Shown: positions 50,352 through 59,822, counted from the stretch's first letter. The stretch is 64,000 nt of DNA from Bacillus sp. CGMCC 1.16541 (GCF_003184905.1 NZ_QFRU01000014.1:36519-100518); one strand, 5' to 3'. Numbers and translations are program-made. Notes: generated by a model not told the origin, from the letters alone.

Positions 50352-52976
50352 TTAGCTCTTCATTCTTAGTAAACGAAGACTATTTAAAATAACAAGTAAT
50401 GCTGCTCCTGTATCACTTAGTACCGCAAGCCATAACGTTAACCAACCTGGAAAGATAAACGCTAGCGCCACGGCTTTGACAATTAAGGAGAACCAAATGT
50501 TTTGCTTAATAATGGTCAATGCTTTCCGACTTAATTTAATCGTATGAGGAAGCTTCTCTAAGTTATCTGCCATAAGGACAATATCGGCCGTTTCCATAGC
50601 TGTATCAGTTCCCGCTCCTCCCATCGCAATGCCAAGATCTGCAGTCGCTAATGCTGGGGCGTCATTAATACCATCTCCAACCATCGCTGTTCGATAACCT
50701 TCTTGTTGTAATTGTTGGATCGCAGCTACTTTATCTTCTGGCATTAAGTTCGCAAAATAACGACTAATCTTTGAATCTGAAGCAATTTTCTTTGCTGTTC
50801 CTTCATGATCACCCGTTAACATCACAAGCTGATTTACACCTACTTGTTTCAAACGTTCAAGTGCTGCCAGCGTCGATGTTCTCATTTGGTCAGCCACACC
50901 AATGACCCCTAATACGTGATGCTCTGTTCCTACAATAATAAGTGTTTTGCCTTCCTTTTCAAGCTGTTCAATCTTATTCATAATCGGGTCAAGAGGTGTA
51001 CCAATTTCTAAAAAAAGCTTTTTATTTCCAGCATAGTAAACCGTTCCGTCAATTGCGGCTTGAATTCCTTTTCCAGTTAACGCTTTAAAATGCTCTCCTT
51101 GTAGAGGAGAGATACCTCGTTGATTACCATCTGTTACAATCGCTTTTGCAATCGGATGATTTGAATACTCTTCTAACGTTCTTGCGACAGCTAATAATTC
51201 ATGTTCTGTTCCATGAGCTGCAAAAACAGTATCCACCGCTGGCTTTCCTTCTGTTAACGTTCCAGTTTTATCAAATGCAATCGCTTGAATACTACCAGCC
51301 GCTTCAAGAAATGTACCACCTTTAATCAAAACACCATTTTTAGCTGCATTGCCAATTGCTGAAACAATGGCAACAGGCGTCGAAATGACCAATGCACAAG
51401 GACAAGCAACAACCAGTAACTCTAAGCCTTTGTAAAACCATTCCCCCCATGCACCCATTCCAATAACAGGTGGGATAAGGATCATGGCTAATGCTAACAC
51501 AAACACAATCGGTGTATAAATCTCAGCAAACTTATCAACAAACGCTTGTGCCGGTGCTTTCTTTTCTTGCGCCTCTTCAACTAAATGAATAATTTTCGCA
51601 ATGGTTGTGTCTTCAACGACTTTTGTTACTTTAATTTCAAGAGAGCCACTCTCGTTAATTGTACCTGCGTACACCACATCGCCTGCTTGTTTATCTACTG
51701 GAATCGATTCACCGGTAATTGGAGCTTGATTAATGCTCGATTCACCTTTGACAATCTCTCCATCAAGAGGAATACGATCACCTGGTTTGACAACAATGAT
51801 ATGACCTATCGTAATTTCTTCTACATCTTTTTTTACAAGTTGAGTACCTTGTTTTACCCAAGCTTCAGGTGGTGCTAAATCCATTAGATTACGAATAGAA
51901 GCTCTTGTTTGTCCAATGGAACGTGTTTGTAGCGCTACACCTAGTGCAAACAACCATACCACCGTTGCTCCTTCTAGCCACTCTCCAATTAAGGCTGCAC
52001 CTAGTGCTGCGACTGTCATTAAAACATTCATATCAAGCGAGCGACTTCTTACTGCATAGTAGGCACTTTTCGCTGGTTTATGTCCGCTAATCACCATTGC
52101 ACTCGCATAGAGAAGAATTGTTAAAAGCTCATTAACTCCAGTATAGGAACTTGCAAACCCTAATGCAATGAGAATACCTGAAGCGATAATGGAAGTAGAC
52201 TTTCCTTTTTTCACTTCTTCCTTTTGTCTGTTTCGTGTAATCAATGTAGCAGTGTAGCCCGCTTTTGCTACTTCTTTGACAACATCATCTACACTACTTT
52301 CATGTTCGATTTGCATTTTACCTGTCGCAAAGCTCACATTCACTTCTTTCACATGTGACAATGTACGCAAATGATTTTCGAGTGTTTTTGCACAAGCGCC
52401 ACAGTCCATTCCTTCAACCCTATATGTTTTCATACGTTTATTTTCTTGAATAGGTTCAATTGTAAACCCTAACTTTTCGACTTGCGACGGAACAACTAAA
52501 AAAGCTGATTCTAAACTAGCGGCCACTTCCATTTTTCCTGTATTGTAATTAATCGTAACGTCTTCAATATCTCTTAGCGTTCGGATGCTCTTCTCAATTG
52601 TCATGGCACAAGATGGACAATCCATGCCATACACACGATAGGCAGCTTTTGGGCCAGTGCTATTTACTAAGCCAGGTTGATTATGTGACGTTGAACAACA
52701 ACTAGACGTTGCGTCCAAAGTTTTATCTACATTTGAGTGACAGCAATGAGAGTGTAGTTTCACTTCAGAATTATCTTCTACTTTTGAAGTGAAACAGCTT
52801 GACGTTGACACTCTTTGAATCGCTTCCCCCTTGCAGCCAGATATATTGTTGTGTTCCATTTGACTAGCTGTTTCCCCTCCACAACAGCTTACTGATTCAC
52901 TTGTCACTTTTTCATTATGACAACAAGAAGAGCTCTCCAACTTTTCTTTTTTTGATTTATCTTTATCTTGTTTCAC
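50352..52976 (-). CDS. cadA: Cadmium/zinc-translocating P1B-type ATPase CadA with Cys-rich N-terminal extension
   Basis: 874 residues, longer than usual. Residues 1-105 hold five Cys-rich patches (SSSCCH, SVSCCGG, SGCKG, HSHCCHS, SSCCSTS). Two HMA domains follow with GMDCPSC (C120/C123) and GMDCGAC (C192/C195). The pump core has C525-P-C527 in the metal-transport helix, phosphorylated D569 in FDKTGTLTEG, TGES at 421, and MVGDGINDAP near 782. The CPC helix and Asp/Gly-rich last helix fit zinc/cadmium/lead export. The cadC regulator gene lies directly upstream (36-base gap). Confidence 0.95.
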   Translation of the reverse strand: MKQDKDKSKKEKLESSSCCHNEKVTSESVSCCGGETASQMEHNNISGCKGEAIQRVSTSSCFTSKVEDNSEVKLHSHCCHSNVDKTLDATSSCCSTSHNQPGLVNSTGPKAAYRVYGMDCPSCAMTIEKSIRTLRDIEDVTINYNTGKMEVAASLESAFLVVPSQVEKLGFTIEPIQENKRMKTYRVEGMDCGACAKTLENHLRTLSHVKEVNVSFATGKMQIEHESSVDDVVKEVAKAGYTATLITRNRQKEEVKKGKSTSIIASGILIALGFASSYTGVNELLTILLYASAMVISGHKPAKSAYYAVRSRSLDMNVLMTVAALGAALIGEWLEGATVVWLFALGVALQTRSIGQTRASIRNLMDLAPPEAWVKQGTQLVKKDVEEITIGHIIVVKPGDRIPLDGEIVKGESSINQAPITGESIPVDKQAGDVVYAGTINESGSLEIKVTKVVEDTTIAKIIHLVEEAQEKKAPAQAFVDKFAEIYTPIVFVLALAMILIPPVIGMGAWGEWFYKGLELLVVACPCALVISTPVAIVSAIGNAAKNGVLIKGGTFLEAAGSIQAIAFDKTGTLTEGKPAVDTVFAAHGTEHELLAVARTLEEYSNHPIAKAIVTDGNQRGISPLQGEHFKALTGKGIQAAIDGTVYYAGNKKLFLEIGTPLDPIMNKIEQLEKEGKTLIIVGTEHHVLGVIGVADQMRTSTLAALERLKQVGVNQLVMLTGDHEGTAKKIASDSKISRYFANLMPEDKVAAIQQLQQEGYRTAMVGDGINDAPALATADLGIAMGGAGTDTAMETADIVLMADNLEKLPHTIKLSRKALTIIKQNIWFSLIVKAVALAFIFPGWLTLWLAVLSDTGAALLVILNSLRLLRMKS

Positions 52977-53012
52977 GCGTATCCACTCCCATATAGTCCC
53001 TACAAAGATGAA

Positions 53013-53378
53013 TTAACTCCGTGTTTTTAGTTCTTGTTGATGAGCAAAAAGAACTTGTATTAACTGTTCCATATGTTCATCGTCTAATGAATAAAACGCT
53101 AATTTTCCTTCTTTTCGATATTTAGCGATACCCATATTGCGTAGAAGACGCAAGTGATGAGAAGTAGTTGCTACCGTTGCTTCAATGATATTTGCTACGT
53201 CACACACACATAATTCTGTCCCTTGGTATAAAGCAAAAACCACTTTCATTCTTGTTTCATCTGCTAACGCTTTTAGCATTTTGGTTGCACGCTGAATATC
53301 TTCTACTACAATAGACGATTTCACTTCGTTTACCTTACTCTCATTAAAACAGTAAATCTCACAACGATCCTTCCCCAT
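53013..53378 (-). CDS. cadC: ArsR-family metal-sensing repressor CadC
   Basis: 121 residues, winged helix. The N-terminal Cys (CEIYCFNE, C6 and C10) and the ELCVCDVANIIEATVATTSHHLRLL recognition region with the C-x-C pair of helix 3-4 build the CadC thiolate metal site for cadmium, lead or zinc. DDEHMEQLIQVLFAHQQE at the end fits the second, helix 5 zinc site. It should repress the cadC-cadA operon; a SmtB-type operator overlaps the promoter. Confidence 0.93.
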   Translation of the reverse strand: MGKDRCEIYCFNESKVNEVKSSIVVEDIQRATKMLKALADETRMKVVFALYQGTELCVCDVANIIEATVATTSHHLRLLRNMGIAKYRKEGKLAFYSLDDEHMEQLIQVLFAHQQELKTRS

Positions 53379-53394
53379 CGTATCTCCCTCACAT

Positions 53395-53443
53395 TCAAAT
53401 TTTCATTTGACTATAATGTATGCTACTTTTTAAAAATGGTCAA
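53395..53443 (-). promoter_or_regulatory. cadC-cadA promoter with SmtB/CadC operator
   Basis: On the minus strand a -35 TTGACC, 17-base spacer and -10 TACATT are followed by the perfect dyad TCAAAT-N4-ATTTGA (53395-53410). This matches the CadC/SmtB operator core and lies over the transcription start. Confidence 0.8.
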
Positions 53444-53547
53444 ACATTTATTTAAATATTTAAATTAAAACAAGCAAAAGTTATGTTGTTGTACTTCCTA
53501 TAGGACTTTCTTATAATGAAAAGAGAACGAGTAAAGGAGTGATGACT

Positions 53548-53871
53548 ATGCAGGAAAAGGAGTTCTCTTCGAGTCAGGATCATCATCTCGATGAAGAAAC
53601 ATTGTTTATTGTCTCTCAAACTTTTAAAGGTCTCTCTGATCCCACTCGACTTCGAATTCTCCATTTATTGTTTGAAGGAGAGCATTCAGTCAATGAAATA
53701 GCTGAGAAATTGTCATTACTTCAATCGACTGTCTCTCATCAACTTCGCTTTTTAAAAAACATTCGATTAGTTAAATTTAGAAGAGAAGGTACAACGATGT
53801 TTTATTCTCATGATGATGAACATGTCGTTCATGTGCTAAAACAAATGATTGAACATGCCAAACACATGTAA
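53548..53871 (+). CDS. czrA: ArsR-family zinc-type repressor (CzrA-like)
   Basis: 107 residues from ATG 53548 with AAAGGAG eight bases upstream (earlier GTG/ATG codons lie within that site). Winged helix [43 protein letters not shown]. The helix 5 metal site D-x-H-x10-H-x2-H is present in [18 protein letters not shown]; no thiolate site. Typical zinc/cobalt sensor that represses czcD and cadA. It lies between cadC and czcD. Confidence 0.88.
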   Translation: MQEKEFSSSQDHHLDEETLFIVSQTFKGLSDPTRLRILHLLFEGEHSVNEIAEKLSLLQSTVSHQLRFLKNIRLVKFRREGTTMFYSHDDEHVVHVLKQMIEHAKHM

Positions 53872-53977
53872 ATGGAGATTTCCGAAAAACGTTTAAACAG
53901 ATGAAACAATTACTTAATGCAACATCCCATGCTTATGTTGCATCTAATGAGCACGGAATGTTGCGCTTATTTCTTTG

Positions 53978-54886
53978 TTAATTACAATGCTCTCCTTTTG
54001 AACAACTATAATCCTCTACATCAATCTGTATGGTCGTATGATGCAAGTGAAATTGATCATGTAAGACGGTATTTGCTTTTTTCAGCAACTGTTGATGATT
54101 GATTCCTTGTTCAACAACAAAATGACAGCTAAGTGCTGGAAAGTTCGATGTAATCGCCCACACGTGTAAATCATGTATGTCTTTGATTTCTTCAAAACTC
54201 AATAGTGCATCTTTTAACTGTTTCACATCAATGTTTGTTGGAACACCTTCCATAAGGATATGAAAAGCATCTTCCGTTACTCGCCAACCACTGATGATAA
54301 TCAATATTGCTACGATAATACTTGCAAGTGAATCAGCAAGACTCCAACCGAAAAACATAATGAGTAATGCAGCTATAATAGCTCCCACAGAACCTAACAT
54401 ATCACCTAAAACATGTAGAAACGCACTACGTACATTTAAGTTTTCTTCTTTGTCACCTTTCATGAGGATATATGCAGCTACAATATTCACAAGGAGTCCA
54501 ATGGATGAAACGATCAGCATTCCTGTGCTTACGACTTCTGGTGGACTTAAGATTCTTTGATATGCTTCCCAGAAAATATAAAGCGAAATAACAATAAGCG
54601 TGATGCCATTAATAAAAGCTGCTAAAATTTCAAAACGCTTATAACCAAACGTCTTTGAGAACGAAGCACCCTTTTCACCAAAAGTTAAAGCTAAAAAACT
54701 TAGTCCTAACGCTGCAGCATCACTTAACATATGACCAGCATCTGATAATAAAGCTAAGCTATTCGTTAAAATTCCACCAATCACTTCTATTATCATGTAA
54801 GCAGTAATAATGAAAAACGACCATTTGAGTGCTTTTTTATTTTGACTTCCGTGGTGATGATGCCCGTGACTATGTGAATGTCCCAT
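53978..54886 (-). CDS. czcD: Zinc/cadmium cation diffusion facilitator CzcD
   Basis: 302 residues from ATG 54886, where AAAGGAGTG precedes; an open frame to 54958 is upstream sequence. N-terminal His-rich tail MGHSHSHGHHHHGSQ, six helices, transport sites ALLSDAGHMLSDAAALG (H-x3-D) and HVLGDMLGSVGAII (H-x3-D), then a cytoplasmic ferredoxin-like domain (IKDIHDLHVWAIT). His-Asp sites fit zinc and cadmium. The C-terminal KGEHCN carries extra Cys and His. Confidence 0.93.
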   Translation of the reverse strand: MGHSHSHGHHHHGSQNKKALKWSFFIITAYMIIEVIGGILTNSLALLSDAGHMLSDAAALGLSFLALTFGEKGASFSKTFGYKRFEILAAFINGITLIVISLYIFWEAYQRILSPPEVVSTGMLIVSSIGLLVNIVAAYILMKGDKEENLNVRSAFLHVLGDMLGSVGAIIAALLIMFFGWSLADSLASIIVAILIIISGWRVTEDAFHILMEGVPTNIDVKQLKDALLSFEEIKDIHDLHVWAITSNFPALSCHFVVEQGINHQQLLKKANTVLHDQFHLHHTTIQIDVEDYSCSKGEHCN

Positions 54887-54906
54887 ACGTTTCACTCCTT
54901 TATATG

Positions 54907-54924
54907 AATATATGTACATATATT
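54907..54924. promoter_or_regulatory. Perfect palindrome before czcD, candidate CzrA operator
   Basis: AATATATGTACATATATT, a perfect 18-base palindrome 21 bases before the czcD ATG. Its AT-rich dyad resembles ArsR/SmtB-family operators. Confidence 0.6.
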
Positions 54925-55060
54925 TATATATTATGACAAACTCAAAAAATAGGTGCAAGATGAATCTTTATTTTCAGAAGAATAGTCGTCTTTTATGAGG
55001 TTCTTCAAACGTACTTTACAAAAATCGGCCTGAATTGTCCCATTCTTTTTATACAAACAA

Positions 55061-55109
55061 AAATACACCCTACTTGTTAGGGTGTACCTAAAAAGCAGGG
55101 TGTATTTTA
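55061..55109 (-). terminator. Second hairpin downstream of yhbH
   Basis: AAAATACACCCT / AGGGTGTATTTT with an inner AGGGTGTACCT able to form an alternative pairing. Follows the first yhbH terminator. Confidence 0.75.
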
Positions 55110-55113
55110 ACAA

Positions 55114-55145
55114 TAAAAGGGAGTACATAAAACACTTACACTCCC
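55114..55145 (-). terminator. yhbH terminator
   Basis: GGGAGT / ACTCCC stem on the minus strand followed by TTTTATTG, directly after the yhbH stop. Confidence 0.75.
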
Positions 55146-55157
55146 TCCATTTACCAA

Positions 55158-56336
55158 TTATGCGTATCTGGCATCTTCTTCGTTCTTCTTAAAGAAACTT
55201 CTCATTGCATGAAACACATCTGCTTTTTGTTTTAAAATGAAGTAGCTAAATTTTTCATCTTGAATGTTTTTATATGCGGACATTAACGTGGAATGTCTGT
55301 TGTATTGGTTCACTTCTCCGTATCCAAACATGTTTGATACTTTCATCAACTCATTAACCAGTTTGACACAACGAGCGTTGTCTGATGTTAAATTGTCTCC
55401 ATCTGAGAAATGGAATGGATAAATATTATATCGACTTGGGTCATATTTTTGGTCGATTAGTTCTAATGCTTTACGATAAGCTGAAGAACAAATGGTTCCT
55501 CCGCTTTCTCCTTTTGAAAAGAAATCTTCTTCTGATACAACTTTTGCTTCTGTATGATGGGCAATAAATTCAATATCGACTGTCTCATATTTTGTTCGTA
55601 AAAAGCGGGTCATCCAAAAGAAAAAGCTACGCGCCATGTATTTTTCCCAAATCCCCATTGAACCACTGGTGTCCATCATCGCAAGAACAACAGCTTTTGA
55701 TTCTGGCTTTAGGACTTCATTCCACGTTTTAAACTTTAAATCTTCTGGATAGATAGGGTGAAACGCTGGTTTTCCTGTCATCGCATTTCGTTTATACGCT
55801 GTCATCATTGTTCGTTTCTTATCAATGTTCCCCATGAGCCCCGTTTTCCGAATATCGTTAAATTCAATGTGTTGCACAATATTTTGATCTGTTTGCTTTC
55901 GTTTTAAATTTGGTAGCTCTAATTGGGAAAATAACGCTTCTTGTAGCTCCATTAACGATACTTCTGCTTCATAATAATCTTCTCCAGCTTGATCCCCAGC
56001 TCCTTGACCTTTTCCAGCACCTTTTTGACCATTCCCTGCTGAACCATCTCGAGCCACCACATCTCCAACTTTACTGTCACCATCACCTTGACCAACATGC
56101 TTATTTTTATCGTAGTTATACCGAATTCGATACTCATCTAAGGAACGAATTGGAATTTTAACAACATCTCTTCCATTTGACATAACAATGTTTTCTTCAG
56201 TAATTAAATCTGGAAGGTTATTTTTAATCGCCTCTTGAATTTTCTCTTGATGTCGTTTTTGATCATCATGACCTTTGCGGTGGAGGGACCAATCTTCTTT
56301 TGAAATCGCAAAACTTTTATCTTCTTCTTTTCCCAT
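55158..56336 (-). CDS. yhbH: Sporulation protein YhbH (DUF444, von Willebrand A-like)
   Basis: 392 residues from ATG 56336, with AAAGGGAGGG upstream. A basic N-terminal part, then a Gly/Gln/Asp-rich low-complexity linker ([20 protein letters not shown], about residues 120-140), then a von Willebrand A-like domain with the metal-site motif [14 protein letters not shown] near 222 and [13 protein letters not shown] near 320. In B. subtilis YhbH is a mother-cell sporulation protein next to prkA; with SpoVR it is part of a widely conserved trio. Confidence 0.94.
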   Translation of the reverse strand: MGKEEDKSFAISKEDWSLHRKGHDDQKRHQEKIQEAIKNNLPDLITEENIVMSNGRDVVKIPIRSLDEYRIRYNYDKNKHVGQGDGDSKVGDVVARDGSAGNGQKGAGKGQGAGDQAGEDYYEAEVSLMELQEALFSQLELPNLKRKQTDQNIVQHIEFNDIRKTGLMGNIDKKRTMMTAYKRNAMTGKPAFHPIYPEDLKFKTWNEVLKPESKAVVLAMMDTSGSMGIWEKYMARSFFFWMTRFLRTKYETVDIEFIAHHTEAKVVSEEDFFSKGESGGTICSSAYRKALELIDQKYDPSRYNIYPFHFSDGDNLTSDNARCVKLVNELMKVSNMFGYGEVNQYNRHSTLMSAYKNIQDEKFSYFILKQKADVFHAMRSFFKKNEEDARYA

Positions 56337-56607
56337 ATCACTTACCCTCCCTTTATAAAAAGTAATCACTTTTTTCACGTTCTCAACATACATTATGATG
56401 AATGCATTCGACTAAAAAAACCTTTTCGAGAAAGGTTGGTTACTCTATCCTATGCAAAAATTCTAAATAATTGACAAATAATTACGACAATTTAAAGTGT
56501 AGAATTTTAAAGAAGACAAGCATCATTTGAGTTGCCATAGAATAAGTATGCTTGTATTTACATATATATTAATTTATGTTTTAAAAAAGATTTGGTGCGG
56601 ACATAAA

Positions 56608-56668
56608 ATGAAAAGGGGCTGAGATGAAATAGACGGAAAATCACCTATCAACCTCAACCCCTTTTCTT
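56608..56668. terminator. Bidirectional terminator between yhbH region and the 51-residue gene
   Basis: GAAAAGGGGCTGAG / CTCAACCCCTTTTC with a 28-base loop. The 56337-56607 interval otherwise holds the yhbH promoter region. Confidence 0.85.
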
Positions 56669-56693
56669 TATTTTTCCTGCTTACGTCTCGATC

Positions 56694-56849
56694 TCATTGT
56701 TTGTTTTTCTTTTGAGCATGTTTATCTGACGTCTCGCGTTCTTCCTGACGTTCTTTCTGCAAGTGTTCCATCACTTTTCCGTGCTCTTTCATTTCTTCTA
56801 AATTCGTTACCATTGATCCATTTTTCGGCTCTTTCTTTTCATTGCTCAT
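56694..56849 (-). CDS. Small very hydrophilic protein, 51 residues, unknown
   Basis: Begins MSNEKKEPKNGSMVTNLEEM and is almost all Lys, Glu, Gln and His, ending KHAQKKNKQ. Start ATG 56849 has GAGGTGAT three to ten bases upstream, and a terminator follows. Such small charged proteins near prkA and yhbH could be sporulation- or stress-related, but I do not recognise the family. Confidence 0.7.
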   Translation of the reverse strand: MSNEKKEPKNGSMVTNLEEMKEHGKVMEHLQKERQEERETSDKHAQKKNKQ

Positions 56850-56915
56850 TCCGATCACCTCTTTTTATATATAATTTCCTCCTTCTTATCTGTAATAAAC
56901 CTTTTTTTACAACAT

Positions 56916-56943
56916 AAAAAAGCCCGATGTAAGCCACCGGGCA
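56916..56943 (-). terminator. prkA terminator
   Basis: GCCCGG / CCGGGC-type stem (GCCCGGTGG...CATCGGGC) followed by T6 on the minus strand, overlapping nothing upstream. Confidence 0.85.
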
Positions 56944-56951
56944 ATGATGTG

Positions 56952-58847
56952 TTATCGATTAAGCAAACTACCTACATAGCGCAACAACTCGTTGGCTGAC
57001 ACAGAGTTATAGCCATGTTCATCAATCAATCGTGCCACGACCTCATTTACTTTTTTCAACTGCTGCTCATCTGGCGTTTTTGTTGATGTTGTAATTTTCA
57101 CCACATCTTTTAAATCGGCAAATAATTTCTTTTGAATCGCTTCACGTAAGCGTTCATGAGATTTGTAGTCAAATCGCTTTCCTTTGCGTGCATAAGCAGA
57201 GATACGAATCAAAATTTCTTCACGGAATGCTTTCTTCGCATTTTCAGAAATCCCAATTTGTTCTTCAATGGAACGCATAAGTTTTTCATCTGGATTCATT
57301 TCTTCACCTGTTAGTGGATCGCGCAGCTTGTTTTTATTGCAATAAGCTTCGACATTATCTAAATAATTATCCATTAACGTTTTAGCCGACTCTTCATACG
57401 AATACACAAAGGCTTTTTGTACCTCTTTCTTCGCAATGTCATCATATTCTTTACGTGCTAGTGAAATATAGTTTAAGTAACGCTCACGATCTTCGTTTGA
57501 AATGGATGGATGTTGATCTAACCCTTCTTTTAGTGAGCGTAACACATCTAATGCGTTAATCGATGACACATTTTTACGAATAATCGTTGAAGAAATACGG
57601 TTAATCACATAACGTGGATCAATACCGCTCATTCCCTCATCTGAATGTTCCTTTTTTAGCTCTTGAATGTCAGCCTCATTAAATCCTTCAACCGACTGCC
57701 CATCGTAAAGACGCATTTTCTTTACAAGATCGATATCGCCTTTTTTCGGCTCTTTTAAACGAGTTAATATCGTAAAGATGGAAGCCACTTTAAACGTATG
57801 TGGTGCAATGTGCACATTTGATACATCACTTTCACGAATCATTTTCTCATAAATTTTCTCTTCTTCACTCGCTTTTAAGTTATATGGAACTGGCATCACA
57901 ATGATACGAGAATGTAAGGCTTCATTCTTTTTGTTTGAAATAAATGAGCGATACTCCGTTTCATTCGTATGAGCCACAATCAATTCATCCGCACTAATGA
58001 GCGCAAAACGACCAGCTTTGAAATTTCCTTCTTGAGTCAGAGATAATAGATGCCATAAGAATTTTTCATCGCACTTTAACATCTCTTGGAACTCCATCAT
58101 CCCTCGGTTTGCTTTGTTAAGTTCTCCATCGAATCGATATGCACGTGGATCTGATTCTGATCCATATTCAGCAATTGTAGAAAAATCAATACTTCCCGTT
58201 AAATCGGCAATATCTTGAGATTTTGGATCTGACGGACTAAACGTTCCAATCCCTGTACGTTTGTCTTCTGAGAAGAAAATTCGTTCTACCTGGACATCTT
58301 CAATTCTCCCACCATATTCTTCCTCTAATCTCATGACATTTAATGGTGATAAATTTCCTTCGATGCGTATTCCATACTCTTGGTAAAAGTCGTCACGAAG
58401 GTGATGTGGAATTAAATGAAGAGGATCTTCATGCATTGGGCAACCTTTAATCGCGAACACCGCTCCTCTGTCTGAATGGGAATATGCTTCAAGACCTCTT
58501 TTTAACATGGTTACTAATGTTGACTTACCACCACTAACTGGACCCATTAGTAATAAAATACGTTTTCGTACATCTAATCGTTTGGCTGCTGGGTGAAAAT
58601 ATTCCTCTACTAACCTCTCTAACGATTCCTCAAGTCCAAATAATTGTCCACTAAAGAATTGATATTGCTTTTTTCCATTAATTTCTTCAATTCCTGAATC
58701 TTTGATCATGTTGTACACTCTTGAATGTGCAGATTGAGCAACATATGGCTTCTCTTTTAAAACCTCTAAATAATCTGCGAAGGTACCTTCCCACTTTAGA
58801 CGCTGTTCATCTTCACGGTACTTTTCAATCTTTTTTAATATATCCAT
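56952..58847 (-). CDS. prkA: Serine protein kinase / AAA protein PrkA
   Basis: 631 residues, the normal PrkA length. AAA-type N-terminal domain with Walker A LLMGPVSGGKSTLVTML (about residue 103) and Walker B-like MMEFQEMLK near 253, then the C-terminal kinase-like domain. Starts at ATG 58847 behind GGGGGAGGT. In Bacillus PrkA is expressed in the mother cell and influences sporulation; kinase activity and AAA protease activity have both been proposed. Forms a conserved genomic trio with yhbH and spoVR. Confidence 0.96.
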   Translation of the reverse strand: MDILKKIEKYREDEQRLKWEGTFADYLEVLKEKPYVAQSAHSRVYNMIKDSGIEEINGKKQYQFFSGQLFGLEESLERLVEEYFHPAAKRLDVRKRILLLMGPVSGGKSTLVTMLKRGLEAYSHSDRGAVFAIKGCPMHEDPLHLIPHHLRDDFYQEYGIRIEGNLSPLNVMRLEEEYGGRIEDVQVERIFFSEDKRTGIGTFSPSDPKSQDIADLTGSIDFSTIAEYGSESDPRAYRFDGELNKANRGMMEFQEMLKCDEKFLWHLLSLTQEGNFKAGRFALISADELIVAHTNETEYRSFISNKKNEALHSRIIVMPVPYNLKASEEEKIYEKMIRESDVSNVHIAPHTFKVASIFTILTRLKEPKKGDIDLVKKMRLYDGQSVEGFNEADIQELKKEHSDEGMSGIDPRYVINRISSTIIRKNVSSINALDVLRSLKEGLDQHPSISNEDRERYLNYISLARKEYDDIAKKEVQKAFVYSYEESAKTLMDNYLDNVEAYCNKNKLRDPLTGEEMNPDEKLMRSIEEQIGISENAKKAFREEILIRISAYARKGKRFDYKSHERLREAIQKKLFADLKDVVKITTSTKTPDEQQLKKVNEVVARLIDEHGYNSVSANELLRYVGSLLNR

Positions 58848-59113
58848 TAAAGGACCTCCCCCTACTGATCAGGCTAGTGAACAAGATTAATACAATTTAT
58901 GCACACACATCGTTGAACATGCTTTTTAAATCTTGAATTATCAAAACTAGATCGTCAGGAAATCCTTTTATCAAGGTACCAACACAACGGATAGCAACTT
59001 TCATAGGATAGAAAGATTTTTTATGTACTGCTTAAATGAATGGTCTTAACTATTCTAGAAGGACATAATCCTTTTTGATACATATATTTGTAAAATTTTG
59101 TCCATACTTTTCA

Positions 59114-59142
59114 TTCACAGACGTTTTATCTTCCGCTATAAT
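59114..59142 (+). promoter_or_regulatory. Sigma-A promoter of the 31-residue gene
   Basis: TTCACA at 59114-59119, 17-base spacer, TATAAT at 59137-59142. The 340 bases between prkA and this gene hold only this promoter and the prkA upstream region. Confidence 0.75.
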
Positions 59143-59191
59143 AAAAAGAGGACAGGTTAGATTAAAAGTTGACAACAAAGGAGGATGAACG

Positions 59192-59287
59192 ATGAGAACA
59201 CTTCTAGTTATTGGTGTGTGCCTCACTTTCTTATCTGCAATTTTTACAGCAGGGTATAACGAAAAACCAGGTGCAAAGCGTAAATAA
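59192..59287 (+). CDS. Tiny single-span membrane or secreted peptide, 31 residues
   Basis: MRTLLVIGVCLTFLSAIFTA forms one hydrophobic helix, followed by GYNEKPGAKRK. An excellent AAAGGAGGATG lies upstream, a full sigma-A promoter lies 50 bases before, and a terminator follows 26 bases after the stop, so it is a complete miniature transcription unit. The basic tail suggests a small membrane protein or an exported peptide. Not recognised as a named family. Confidence 0.75.
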   Translation: MRTLLVIGVCLTFLSAIFTAGYNEKPGAKRK

Positions 59288-59312
59288 GAGCTTTACATAC
59301 GAACATAAAAAT

Positions 59313-59343
59313 GAAAGCCCTTCACAAATGTGAGGGGCTTTCT
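59313..59343. terminator. Convergent terminator before trmL
   Basis: GAAAGCCCTTCACA / TGTGAGGGGCTTTC, two-base loop, shared by the 31-residue gene and trmL. Confidence 0.92.
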
Positions 59344-59348
59344 GCTTA

Positions 59349-59822
59349 TTAAGATAAACCAGGGTAATTTTGTTGACGCAATGCTTCATAGATAAGAATG
59401 GCAGCCGTATTCGATAAGTTTAATGAACGAACGTTTTCAGTCATAGGTAAACGTAAGCAACGTTCCATGTTTTCTTCAATGATGTGCTTCGGTAAACCAT
59501 TTGTTTCACGACCAAATACAAAGAAATGATCGTCTTCTAATGAACTGTAATCAAACGTTGTATGCGGCTTTTGACCAAACTTTGTAATAAAGTAAAAAGC
59601 AGCTTCTGGATACTTTTCAAAAATTTCTTCTAACGAATCATGATAAACAACATTTACGTATTGCCAGTAATCTAAGCCAGCACGCTTTAACATCTTATCA
59701 TCAGTTGAAAATCCTAATGGACGAACTAAATGTAATGTTGTATTTGTTGCTGCACATGTTCTTGCAACGTTTCCAGTATTCGCTGGAATTTCTGGTTGAT
59801 ATAAAACGACGTGTAGTCCCAC
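59349..59822 (-). CDS. trmL: tRNA (cytidine(34)/uridine(34)-2'-O)-methyltransferase TrmL
   Basis: 157 residues from GTG 59822 (AGAGGTG six bases before; GTG 59831 overlaps it). SPOUT-class knot: LHVVLYQPEIPANTGNVARTCAAT at the N-terminus, FVFGRETNGLP (motif 2) and the C-terminal LPMTENVRSLNLSNTAAILIYEALRQQ with the knot and SAM site. Methylates the wobble ribose of leucine tRNAs. Called cspR in B. subtilis. Confidence 0.95.
   Translation of the reverse strand: MGLHVVLYQPEIPANTGNVARTCAATNTTLHLVRPLGFSTDDKMLKRAGLDYWQYVNVVYHDSLEEIFEKYPEAAFYFITKFGQKPHTTFDYSSLEDDHFFVFGRETNGLPKHIIEENMERCLRLPMTENVRSLNLSNTAAILIYEALRQQNYPGLS

Noticed and set aside
53917..53943. Hairpin ATGCAACAT / ATGTTGCAT between czrA and czcD
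   Set aside because: Good stem but no T-run on either strand, so not called as a terminator; function unclear.
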